Assembly: GCF_009910845.1 (NCBI RefSeq)
Contig: NZ_SIJB01000007.1
Coordinates: 124,001 to 188,000, forward strand
DNA length: 64,000 nucleotides
Direction of reading: 5' to 3'
Source of the DNA: Chengkuizengella marina
Lineage (GTDB): Bacteria; Bacillota; Bacilli; Paenibacillales; KCTC-33759
The notes under the pieces are model-generated. The model was not told the DNA's origin. It ran no database searches and was given only the letters and a program-made list of their open reading frames with translations. Shown piece by piece: positions 17,570-25,565 of the stretch (position 1 is the first letter of the stretch; every line of letters begins with the position of its first letter). The translations under genes were made by a program, and so were the position numbers.

Positions 17570-19634
17570 GCTTAATAATGAAGTAATGAAACAACAAGAT
17601 GATTTTTATCAATTAGAAAAGGATCAAGAGGCTGTAAAAGCGTTTATGGAGGAAGTGAAAGAAAATACCGTTCAATTTAATTCCTTAAAAGAAAGAATAG
17701 ATTATTTAGTAGAAAATGATTTCTATTATGATGTATATCAAGACTATTCCATTGAACAAATGGAAGAAATCTATCAGCTTGCTTACTCATATGATTTTCA
17801 ATTTCAATCATATATGGCTGTATCCAAATTTTATAAAGATTATGCCATGAAAACAAATGATAAGAAAAAATATTTAGAACATTACCCAGATCGAGTAACG
17901 ATTGTAGGTTTATACTTAGGTCAAGGGGTCTATAACAAAGCTAAAAAGTTGGTAGAGGCCATGATGGAACAAAGATATCAACCTGCTACGCCAACATTCC
18001 TAAATGCTGGTAAAAGCCGCAGAGGTGAGATGGTTTCCTGTTTTCTATTAGACATAGATGATAGTTTAAATTCTATTAATTTTAATATAAATACTTCAAT
18101 GCAATTATCCAAAATTGGTGGAGGAGTTGCATTAAATTTATCTAAACTTCGTTCACGTGGAGAATCTATTAAGGAAGTGGCTGGGGCAGCTAAAGGTGTA
18201 TTACCTGTTATGAAATTGCTGGAAGACTCTTTTGCTTATGCTGATCAAATGGGTCAACGTAGAGGTTCTGGCGCAGTTTACTTAAATATTTTTCACTGGG
18301 ATGTTATTGAGTTTTTAGATACGAAAAAAATTAATGCAGACGAAAAAAGCAGGATACAATCTTTGTCCATCGGATTAATTATACCGAATAAATTTTTTGA
18401 ATTAGCAGAGAAAAACGAGCCATTCTGTATGTTTGCACCTTACTCTGTTCGAAAAGAATACGGTATTCATCTTGATGATTTAAATATTGATGAGATGTAC
18501 GATGAGTTGTTGGCTAATCCTAATGTAGAAAGAAAAGAAATGAATGCAAGAGATATGTTGATCAGAATATCTTCTACTCAGTTAGAATCTGGGTATCCTT
18601 ACATTATGTTTAAATCGAATGCTAACAACCAGCATGCCTTAAAGGGCATTGGTGAAATCAAAATGTCAAACCTTTGCAGTGAGATATTTCAACTACAGGA
18701 GACATCCATCATTAGGGATTATTCGGAGCCTGATGAAATCAATCGAGATATCAATTGCAATTTAGGTTCCATTAACATTGTGAATGTGATGAAAACAAAA
18801 AAAGTTAGAGATTCAGTTCATATGGGAATTGATGCCCTTACAACCGTGTCTGATTTAACGAATATTAACAACGCTCCAACCGTAAAAAAAGCGAATGAAG
18901 AATTACATTCTATTGGTTTAGGTGCAATGAACTTACACGGGTTTTTAACAAAAAACAAAATTGCCTATGAAAGTGAAGAGGCGAAGGATTTTGTAAATAC
19001 ATTTTTTATGATGATTAATTTCTATTCCCTTGAAAAGAGCATGTTCATTGCACGAGAGCGTGGTCAAGCTTTTAAAGATTTTAGCAAGTCTGAGTATGCA
19101 AAGGGGACTTATTTTACGAAATATATAGTGAATCACTATGCTCCAAAAACAGAAAAGGTAAAAGATTTATTTGAAGGAATTGAAATTCCTACAAGTGAGG
19201 ATTGGAAAAACCTACAACAACAAGTACAACAGCATGGATTATACAATGCGTATCGTTTAGCGATAGCACCTACTCAGTCTATTAGTTACATTCAAAACTC
19301 TACCTCTAGTGTTATGCCAGTCGTAGATCGTATTGAAACAAGAACGTATGGAAATTCAACGACGTATTATCCAATGCCATTTTTATCTAGAGAAAATCTA
19401 TTTTATTATAAATCTGCATTTAATATGAATCAGTTTAAATTAATCGATTTAATTGCAGAAATTCAACAACATGTGGATCAAGGAATCAGTACAATATTGT
19501 ATGTAGATAGCAATATTTCAACTAGAGAGTTAGCAAGGTATTACATTTATGCAAATAAAAAAGGTTTGAAGTCACTTTATTATACGAGAAATAAAAGATT
19601 AGATATTGAAGAATGTACATCTTGTGCGGTTTAA
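17556..19634 (+). CDS. nrdE: Class Ib ribonucleotide reductase alpha subunit
   Basis: 692 residues from a TTG start inside the end of nrdI, with SD AAAGGGTG 7 bp upstream. Motifs of the catalytic subunit: QPATPTFLNAGKSRRGE, GGVALNLSKLRSRGE, MSNLCSEIFQL (thiyl Cys, with the following Glu), APTQSISYIQNSTSSVMP, and a C-terminal ECTSCAV whose Cys pair is re-reduced by NrdH or thioredoxin. It makes dNDPs from NDPs. Close in length to NrdE of Bacillus subtilis. Repressed by NrdR through the boxes upstream. Confidence 0.97.
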   Translation: MKHIELNNEVMKQQDDFYQLEKDQEAVKAFMEEVKENTVQFNSLKERIDYLVENDFYYDVYQDYSIEQMEEIYQLAYSYDFQFQSYMAVSKFYKDYAMKTNDKKKYLEHYPDRVTIVGLYLGQGVYNKAKKLVEAMMEQRYQPATPTFLNAGKSRRGEMVSCFLLDIDDSLNSINFNINTSMQLSKIGGGVALNLSKLRSRGESIKEVAGAAKGVLPVMKLLEDSFAYADQMGQRRGSGAVYLNIFHWDVIEFLDTKKINADEKSRIQSLSIGLIIPNKFFELAEKNEPFCMFAPYSVRKEYGIHLDDLNIDEMYDELLANPNVERKEMNARDMLIRISSTQLESGYPYIMFKSNANNQHALKGIGEIKMSNLCSEIFQLQETSIIRDYSEPDEINRDINCNLGSINIVNVMKTKKVRDSVHMGIDALTTVSDLTNINNAPTVKKANEELHSIGLGAMNLHGFLTKNKIAYESEEAKDFVNTFFMMINFYSLEKSMFIARERGQAFKDFSKSEYAKGTYFTKYIVNHYAPKTEKVKDLFEGIEIPTSEDWKNLQQQVQQHGLYNAYRLAIAPTQSISYIQNSTSSVMPVVDRIETRTYGNSTTYYPMPFLSRENLFYYKSAFNMNQFKLIDLIAEIQQHVDQGISTILYVDSNISTRELARYYIYANKKGLKSLYYTRNKRLDIEECTSCAV

Positions 19635-19649
19635 TGAAGGAGTGGAATG

Positions 19650-20609
19650 ATGAAAGCTGTAAATTGGAATCAACCTGATGATGACTTTACGAAAATGTTT
19701 TGGGATCAAAATTTGCTGCAATTTTGGATAGATACAGAAATTCCTTTATCTGAAGACAAAATGAGCTGGATGGAATTAAATGATACAGAGAAGGAAGTTT
19801 ATAAAAAAGTGTTGGGTGGACTCACGTTGTTGGATACAGAACAAGGTGGATTAGGGATGCCATTAATTAGTCAAAATCTTGAAGGTTTACAACAAAAAAG
19901 TGTGTTGGGTTTTATGGGAGCAATGGAACATATTCATGCAAAAAGCTATAGCAGTATTTTTTCAACGTTATGTACCACTGAAGAGATTAATGAGATCTTT
20001 ACGTGGGTAGAAGAGAACGAATTTCTTCAAAAAAAAGCTAAAATGATTTCTACTAATTATCAAAATATTAATACGAAATTAGATCAATATTTAGCCATGG
20101 TTTCTAGTGTATTTTTAGAATCTTTTTTATTCTATAGTGGATTTTATTATCCTTTGTTTTTGGCGGGACAAGGAAAACTAGTGCACAGTGGTGAAATCAT
20201 TAATTTGATTATTAGAGATGAATCTATTCATGGTGTTTATATTGGATTGTTAGCTCAAGAAATTTACAAAGAGTTAAATGATGAAGAAAAGCTAGAAGCA
20301 GGTTTAAAAGTGAAACTACTATTACAAGAGTTATATTTAAATGAAGAAAATTATGCAAATGAATTATATGGTCCATTAGGAATACAGGAAGATGTGAAAC
20401 AATTTAGTAGATACAATGCAAATAAAGCATTAATGAATTTAGGATTAGAGCCAAGTTTTCCAGATGAAGAAATTAATGCGATCGTTTTAAACGGTTTGAA
20501 TACAAATACTAAAAACCATGATTTCTTTTCAACAAAAGGGAACGGTTATATTAAGACATTAAATGTAGAAAAATTAACGGATGATGACTTTGTGTTTGAA
20601 ATGAATTAA
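19650..20609 (+). CDS. nrdF: Class Ib ribonucleotide reductase beta subunit
   Basis: About 319 residues. SD AAGGAG (19637-19642) fits ATG 19650 slightly better than the in-frame ATG at 19647. The four-helix ferritin-like core has metal ligands in MEHIHAKSYS, the ESFLFYSGFYYP helix and RDESIHGVYIG. It holds the Mn2 or Fe2 tyrosyl radical used by NrdE. It is the last gene of nrdIEF, 15 bp after nrdE. Confidence 0.96.
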   Translation: MKAVNWNQPDDDFTKMFWDQNLLQFWIDTEIPLSEDKMSWMELNDTEKEVYKKVLGGLTLLDTEQGGLGMPLISQNLEGLQQKSVLGFMGAMEHIHAKSYSSIFSTLCTTEEINEIFTWVEENEFLQKKAKMISTNYQNINTKLDQYLAMVSSVFLESFLFYSGFYYPLFLAGQGKLVHSGEIINLIIRDESIHGVYIGLLAQEIYKELNDEEKLEAGLKVKLLLQELYLNEENYANELYGPLGIQEDVKQFSRYNANKALMNLGLEPSFPDEEINAIVLNGLNTNTKNHDFFSTKGNGYIKTLNVEKLTDDDFVFEMN

Positions 20610-20671
20610 CAACCCCTTCTGCACCTGATAAGTGGATGTTGTTAAATTACAAGAATCTAAGGAAGCCTTTG

Positions 20672-20755
20672 AATGAATACACATGAATATGAAACACAAT
20701 TGATGTCCATCGGAAATGAAAAGGGGGAAACATTTCGAATAGATGCACTTCCTTA
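20672..20755 (+). other. Possible 27-residue ORF or gene relic between nrdF and its terminator
   Basis: A short frame starts with ATG 20672, has AAGGAAG 9 bp upstream, and ends at 20755. The peptide (MNTHEYETQLMSIGNEKGE at its start) is well mixed in composition. It belongs to no family I know and could be an N-terminal fragment of a lost gene. The rest of 20610-21043 holds only the terminator at 20798. Confidence 0.25.
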
Positions 20756-20797
20756 AATGGTGAATACTGTTAATAGTAAAGGTTAGGAAATTTATTA

Positions 20798-20832
20798 CCA
20801 CTCAATTAATTTGGATTGAGTGGTTTAATTTT
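20798..20832 (+). terminator. Probable terminator after nrdIEF
   Basis: CCACTCAA (20798-20805) pairs with TTGAGTGG (20816-20823) over a 10-nt loop, followed by TTTAATTTTATT. It lies 190 bp beyond nrdF. Confidence 0.6.
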
Positions 20833-21043
20833 ATTAATCCTCTCTTATTTGAAAAATAGTTTTATATTACTTTTCCTATCAAAAATAAAATAATTAAGTT
20901 TTCTTACAGCAGATTAAGATGTTTTAATGTGGGCATGATTAGAAATTAATAGATAAAAAATAAAATGGTAATTGTGATAGATAAGTAGAGTAGAAAATTA
21001 GGAAATACTCATATATGAATATTAATTTGAAAGTTGGACTATT

Positions 21044-21499
21044 ATGATTAGAGGAATAAGCTTTGAAATTACTAATGAATATGGAGTTTTTATTGCAGAT
21101 ATATTAAAAACAATTGATATTACTAAATTTAATTGGCAAATTAGTAGTGGGGAATTTTATGATCAAGCAGGTGAAGAACTTTTCTCTGAAGAAATTAAAA
21201 TAATTGATGGAACTGTTTTTAAAAATCAATTAGAAAACAATTCGTATTATATTGTATTTGCAAACTTGAAGGCATACCCAAAAGAAAAAGTTATTTCAAA
21301 AATTGAATCGTATGAAGAGTTTATAAATAGTGAATGCCAACTTGTTCTTTTAATAACAGATAGCTGCTACACAACGATTTATTGCAAGGAAAAAGAAGAA
21401 CTTGAATTGTTGTATCAAAATGTAATAGATTGTGGCTTTAAAGATGTTCAATATATTACGGATAAAAATGACTCAAGAACAAGGCTAACTGTGAATTAA
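21044..21499 (+). CDS. DUF2691-like conserved protein
   Basis: 151 residues, mostly acidic, with no signal or membrane segment. The N-terminus (MIRGISFEITNEYGVFIADI), the middle (NNSYYIVFANLKAYP) and the end (VQYITDKNDSRTRL) match the pattern I know from DUF2691 proteins of Bacillus. Function is unknown. SD is poor (GAAAGTTGG). It appears to be a single-gene unit. Confidence 0.75.
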   Translation: MIRGISFEITNEYGVFIADILKTIDITKFNWQISSGEFYDQAGEELFSEEIKIIDGTVFKNQLENNSYYIVFANLKAYPKEKVISKIESYEEFINSECQLVLLITDSCYTTIYCKEKEELELLYQNVIDCGFKDVQYITDKNDSRTRLTVN

Positions 21500-21634
21500 A
21501 AGCTTTGTATTTAAAGATGTTTAATAAAGTATTTAAAATTGATAAGACGATATATTCATTTTATTAATTTTGTTAGACCAGATGAAATTCCACGTGATAT
21601 TATTATTTAGATAAAAAAGTTTAAGGTGAAGATA

Positions 21635-22381
21635 ATGAGTAAAAAAATTTTAAAAATAACACAACATAGAGAGTTTTCAGTACCTTCAACACCATGGATT
21701 ATGAAACAAACCTGGAACGACTTATTGTTTGCTCATTGGCCTGTTCGTGTCAACGAGATAAGAGATCATATTCCTTCTAGTTTAACTGTTGATGAGTTTG
21801 ATGGTTTTGCTTGGGTAGGCGTTGTTCCTTTCCATATGAGTAAAATAAGAATGAGGTTATTACCACCAGTTCCTTTTACATCCTCCTTTCCAGAAATCAA
21901 TGTGAGGACGTATGTAAAGTATAAAGGGAAGTCAGGTGTGTATTTTTTTAGCTTAGATGCGATGAATCATTTGGCTGTATTTATGGCTAGGAAGTTTTTT
22001 TCTTTAAAGTATTATTATGCACATATCAAACATTACAGAAAATCCGGTAACCACAATTATGAAAGTAAGAGGATGAAGAAGGATAAAGTATTGGCAAGCT
22101 TTATCGGAAGTTATAAACCTACATCAAAGCCATACAGAACAATTAAAGATTCATTGGATTATTGGTTAACCGAAAGATACTGTTTATTTTGTATTGATAA
22201 GGATTATTTGTACAGAGGAGATATTCATCATTTGCCATGGGAACTTCAACATGCAGAAGCTGAAATTGTGGAGAATTCAATGACATTACCGGTAGGAATA
22301 CATTTATCTTCCGAAAAACCCATATTACATTTTTCTAAAAAAATGGAAGCTTTACTTTGGCCGTTAACTAAGGAGGACTAA
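21635..22381 (+). CDS. YqjF-like DUF2071 protein
   Basis: 248 residues from ATG 21635 (SD AAGGTGA at 21623); an upstream in-frame GTG lies inside the SD. DUF2071 features: MKQTWNDLLFAHWPV, IRDHIPSSLTVDEFDG, AWVGVVPFHMS, PEINVRTYVKYKGKSGVYFFSLDA (split here by family convention) and the LYRGDIHHLPW region. The family belongs to the acetoacetate-decarboxylase-like fold, and its substrate is unknown. A strong terminator follows at 22483. Confidence 0.88.
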   Translation: MSKKILKITQHREFSVPSTPWIMKQTWNDLLFAHWPVRVNEIRDHIPSSLTVDEFDGFAWVGVVPFHMSKIRMRLLPPVPFTSSFPEINVRTYVKYKGKSGVYFFSLDAMNHLAVFMARKFFSLKYYYAHIKHYRKSGNHNYESKRMKKDKVLASFIGSYKPTSKPYRTIKDSLDYWLTERYCLFCIDKDYLYRGDIHHLPWELQHAEAEIVENSMTLPVGIHLSSEKPILHFSKKMEALLWPLTKED

Positions 22382-22482
22382 TGATGAATTAAACAATATT
22401 ATTTTTTATTATTGGAAAACTACCTGTGTAATGATTTCAGCAACAATGGTTAAGGTAATCGTATTTTTAAAAATTAAAAAGT

Positions 22483-22521
22483 AAAAACCCTCGACAAATT
22501 TTTGTAGGTCGAGGGTTTTTT
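22483..22521 (+). terminator. Rho-independent terminator
   Basis: AAAACCCTCGAC and GTCGAGGGTTTT pair over a 12-nt loop, with a run of six T at 22516. It ends the yqjF-like transcript. Confidence 0.9.
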
Positions 22522-22609
22522 ATGTTCAGTAATGTTCTAGATAAAAATCAATAGCACAATTTTCCATGAAAATGGTAATATTATATTAAAAATCTCAAGG
22601 AGGAAAATA

Positions 22610-23209
22610 ATGAAAAAACTATTAATTGGTGTATTAATAGGCCTTTTTATTGGAATTACAAGTACAGTAGGAGCAAGCGTATTAAAAGAATATATTATTA
22701 AAGAAGCAAATTATCCTATTGAAGTAAATCAGGTTTTATATGAGAGTGAATCATTACCTATTTTAAACATGGAAGGACATACTTATGTACCTTTACGTGT
22801 AATAAGTGACCTATTAGGGACTAAAGTCAGTTGGAACAATAACAAGGTCGAAATAAATGAAATATACAATTATATAATAGTTGACCACACATATTCTCAA
22901 GATAAAAAGGAGTTTATTCGTCAATCTAATTTAATTCATAAATATATAAATGATAAAGATAAAGCAGGTTTTCAATCTATGTTTCACGATGACAGTCCCC
23001 AAAAAATATCATGGACTGAGGGTAAAGTAGTAATATCTTTGACTAATCCCCGAATTAAAGAAATGAATGAAAATGAAGCCGTTTTTTTGGTAGACCAGAC
23101 ATTTCGTGATTTAGACGATAATCAAAAAGGAATATATAAATGGACTGAAGCTGAATTTACGTTTGTAAAACAAAATAATGAGTGGAAAATAGTTGGATTT
23201 AATAATTAG
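22610..23209 (+). CDS. Secreted stalk-domain (copper amine oxidase N-terminal-like) protein
   Basis: 199 residues with an N-terminal signal or anchor helix (residues 3-24). Residues 34-85 form a short stalk domain of the type first named from copper amine oxidase (PILNMEGHTYVPLRVISDLLG, VSWNNNKVEI), common in Paenibacillus-type exported proteins. Residues 90-199 look like an NTF2-like or DUF4440-like domain (FIRQSNLIHKYINDKD, WKIVGFNN at the end). There is no enzyme active site. It probably acts at the cell wall. SD AAGGAGGAAA precedes the ATG. Confidence 0.78.
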   Translation: MKKLLIGVLIGLFIGITSTVGASVLKEYIIKEANYPIEVNQVLYESESLPILNMEGHTYVPLRVISDLLGTKVSWNNNKVEINEIYNYIIVDHTYSQDKKEFIRQSNLIHKYINDKDKAGFQSMFHDDSPQKISWTEGKVVISLTNPRIKEMNENEAVFLVDQTFRDLDDNQKGIYKWTEAEFTFVKQNNEWKIVGFNN

Positions 23210-23406
23210 AACAAATAAAACACCTAATCCCTACTTATCTCTTAGTATTGTTTGGGTTTGAAGTCCCATGATTTGCTAAAATTCTATATTTTTTTAACTT
23301 AAAATATAGTGTTCCCTCCTTTTTTATTCCATTAACTATGATTAAAGAAATAGGGTTTTGATGTCCTTGAAAAGTTACTTCATAATACAGATAAAAACAT
23401 GTAATC

Positions 23407-23437
23407 GATAAATAACATAAGTTATTTATCTTTTTTT
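23407..23437 (+). terminator. Rho-independent terminator
   Basis: Perfect 10-bp stem GATAAATAAC / GTTATTTATC with loop ATAA, then seven T. It lies about 200 bp past the stalk-domain gene and probably ends its transcript. It is AT-rich, so moderately strong. Confidence 0.75.
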
Positions 23438-23814
23438 GTCTTTTGTCATTTTAAAATGTGCGTAGCATTGATCAAAACCTTAAAATACTAATTTAGAATA
23501 TGTAAGTTTTATATAACCAGAACGTTTAAGTAAGTCATCCTATTATCTGTTGTTTCAAGAAGTCTATCGTCTTGGTTTCAATTACTTTTAACTATCAAAA
23601 GTTTTTTACAGATCCTACCTATCAGTTATTCACCCTTTTTATCAATAACTAATCACTCGTCTATACGTTTCTTCTATCCACGCATAAGATGATTAAAGGA
23701 ATAGCGTTTCATATACATGTTTCAAAAAATATAGATAATCTTATCACTGTGAATCCGAATTTTCCTGCTCCCTTCCCATAAAAAAATAATAAAAATATGA
23801 AAGGAGATGAAAAT
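23438..23814. other. Gene-free stretch upstream of the beta-helix gene
   Basis: No open frame or strong repeat is seen. The leader ends in AAAGGAGATGAAAAT just before ATG 23815. I looked for a sporulation promoter of the CATA-N3-TA type and found only imperfect matches. Confidence 0.5.
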
Positions 23815-25395
23815 ATGAATAGACTTATCGTTCCAACTGATTTTTCTACGATTCAAGAAGCGGTTGACGCTGCCCATCCAGGCGATATCATCGAGGTTCT
23901 TGCATCAGGTGGACCCTACGCTGGCGCAACAGTCTCAACGAACGGCCTTTCTCTAAAAGGCATAGGTGATCCTGTTGTAGAAGATTCTTCTAATGGTTTT
24001 TTTCTTAACGGCGTTTCAGGTGTCTCCATTGAGGGTTTTACCGTCCAAAATAGTGTTCACGGTATAAATTTATCGTCTAGTAACAACAACACGATTGAAA
24101 AAAATACCATTCAAAATAATAGTGTTAGTGGTGTAAGTTTATTGGCGAGTGATAGCAATAAAATTAAAAAAAATATTGCTAAAAATAATAGTGTTGATGG
24201 GTTAAATTTATCGTCTAGTAACAACAACATAATTGAAAAAAATACCGTTCAAAATAATATTGTTCAGGGTATATGGTTATCTTCTAGTAACAACAATACA
24301 ATTGAAAAAAATACCTTTCAAAATAATGGTATTCATGGGATAACTTTAGCGTCTAGTAATGACAACAGGATTGAAAAAAATACCGTTCAAAATAATAGTG
24401 TTAGTGGTATAACTTTAGCATCTAGTAACAACAACTTGATTGAGAAAAATATCATTGAAAATAATGAACTTAACGGTATAACTTTAATGACTAGTAACAA
24501 CAATATGCTTGAAAAAAATACCGTTCAGAATAATTTCCTTAATGGTATAAATTTATTAGTTGGTAGCAACAATACGATTGAAGAAAATATCGTTCAAAAT
24601 AATGGTTCTGACGGCATAGAATTAGAACGTTCAGACCACAATACGCTTGAGAAAAATACCGTTCAAAATAATGTTTTTGACGGAATAGAATTAGAAGGTT
24701 CAGACCACAATGCGCTAGAAAAAAATACCGTTCAAAATAATGTTTTCGACGGAATAGAATTAGAAGGTTCAGACCACAATGCGCTTGAGAAGAATACCGT
24801 TCAAAATAATGCTTTTGACGGAATAGAATTAGAAGGTTCAGACCACAATGCGCTAGAAAAAAATACTGTTCAAAATAATAGTGTTGATGGTATAGAATTA
24901 TTAGGTTCATTCAACAATACGTTAGAAAAAAATACCGTTCAAAATAATGGGTTTGACGGGATAGAGTTAGAAGTTTCTCGGGACAATACTCTAGAAAAAA
25001 ATACCGTTCAAAATAATGGTTCTGACGGGATAGAGTTAGAAGTTTCTCATGACAATACGCTTGAAAAAAATACTGTTCAAAATAATGGGTTTGACGGAAT
25101 AGAGTTAGAAATTTCTCACGACAATACCCTAGAAAGAAATATTGTTCTAAATAATGGTTCCGATGGTATAGAGTTAGAAGGTTCTGACAATAACACGATA
25201 GAAAAAAATACGGTTTCAAATAATAAGGTTAACGGCATTAACGTTGCATCAACTAGTGAACAAAATATTGTGATTAAAAATACTGCTCTCAATAATGAGG
25301 ATATAGATCTTGTCGTTGATCCAAATACGAACACTGTCGCAAACAATATTTGTAATACAAGCGATCCCGATGGACAATGTGTGGGTGGTTGTTAA
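23815..25395 (+). CDS. Leaderless right-handed parallel beta-helix repeat protein
   Basis: 526 residues from ATG 23815 (SD AAAGGAGATG); the ATG at 23797 precedes the SD. The N-terminal cap (STIQEAVDAAHPGDIIEV) is typical of the pectate-lyase-like or NosD-like fold. Then come about 19 rungs of 23 residues with the pattern I/LEKNTVQNNxxxGIxLxxSxxN. Rungs 9-17 (GIELEGSDHN type) are nearly identical in DNA. It ends DGQCVGGC. There is no signal peptide and no catalytic site can be seen, so it is more likely a structural protein (for instance in spore coat or exosporium) than a secreted lyase. The convergent neighbour is a CotA-like oxidase. Confidence 0.88.
   Translation: MNRLIVPTDFSTIQEAVDAAHPGDIIEVLASGGPYAGATVSTNGLSLKGIGDPVVEDSSNGFFLNGVSGVSIEGFTVQNSVHGINLSSSNNNTIEKNTIQNNSVSGVSLLASDSNKIKKNIAKNNSVDGLNLSSSNNNIIEKNTVQNNIVQGIWLSSSNNNTIEKNTFQNNGIHGITLASSNDNRIEKNTVQNNSVSGITLASSNNNLIEKNIIENNELNGITLMTSNNNMLEKNTVQNNFLNGINLLVGSNNTIEENIVQNNGSDGIELERSDHNTLEKNTVQNNVFDGIELEGSDHNALEKNTVQNNVFDGIELEGSDHNALEKNTVQNNAFDGIELEGSDHNALEKNTVQNNSVDGIELLGSFNNTLEKNTVQNNGFDGIELEVSRDNTLEKNTVQNNGSDGIELEVSHDNTLEKNTVQNNGFDGIELEISHDNTLERNIVLNNGSDGIELEGSDNNTIEKNTVSNNKVNGINVASTSEQNIVIKNTALNNEDIDLVVDPNTNTVANNICNTSDPDGQCVGGC
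24060..25220 (+). repeat. 69-bp tandem repeats coding for beta-helix rungs
   Basis: Each 69-bp unit encodes one 23-residue rung. The core AAAAATACCGTTCAAAATAA recurs many times. Units between about 24600 and 25150 are closest to each other, so the array has recently expanded and could vary in copy number by slippage or recombination. Confidence 0.9.
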
Positions 25396-25469
25396 CAAAA
25401 TGCTCCTGTCAATGAGGAAGGCTTAGGCTTTGGGTAAGAATAAGGTTTTATTGCCTGAGACACAGAGGG

Positions 25470-25514
25470 AAAAATAAAAAGAGGTATTCACTAATTCAAC
25501 ATTTAGTGAATACC
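25470..25514 (-). terminator. Terminator of the multicopper oxidase gene
   Basis: Perfect 12-bp stem GGTATTCACTAA (25483-25494) / TTAGTGAATACC (25503-25514) with an 8-nt loop. On the minus strand it runs into TCTTTTTATTTTT. It lies between two convergent genes; the plus-strand side lacks a T-run. Confidence 0.82.
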
Positions 25515-25565
25515 AGGGCGAAAATATAATTTAAATAATAAAAAGTAAAAGTTAATTATTTATTT

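Noticed and set aside
24060-25220. Possible CRISPR-like array because of short regular repeats
   Set aside because: The repeats are in frame, encode beta-helix rungs, and the sequence between cores is also repeated rather than unique spacers.
24539-25346. Long minus-strand open frames rich in Tyr and Phe within the beta-helix gene
   Set aside because: They mirror the 69-bp repeats of the plus-strand gene, have no ribosome binding site and have low-complexity composition.
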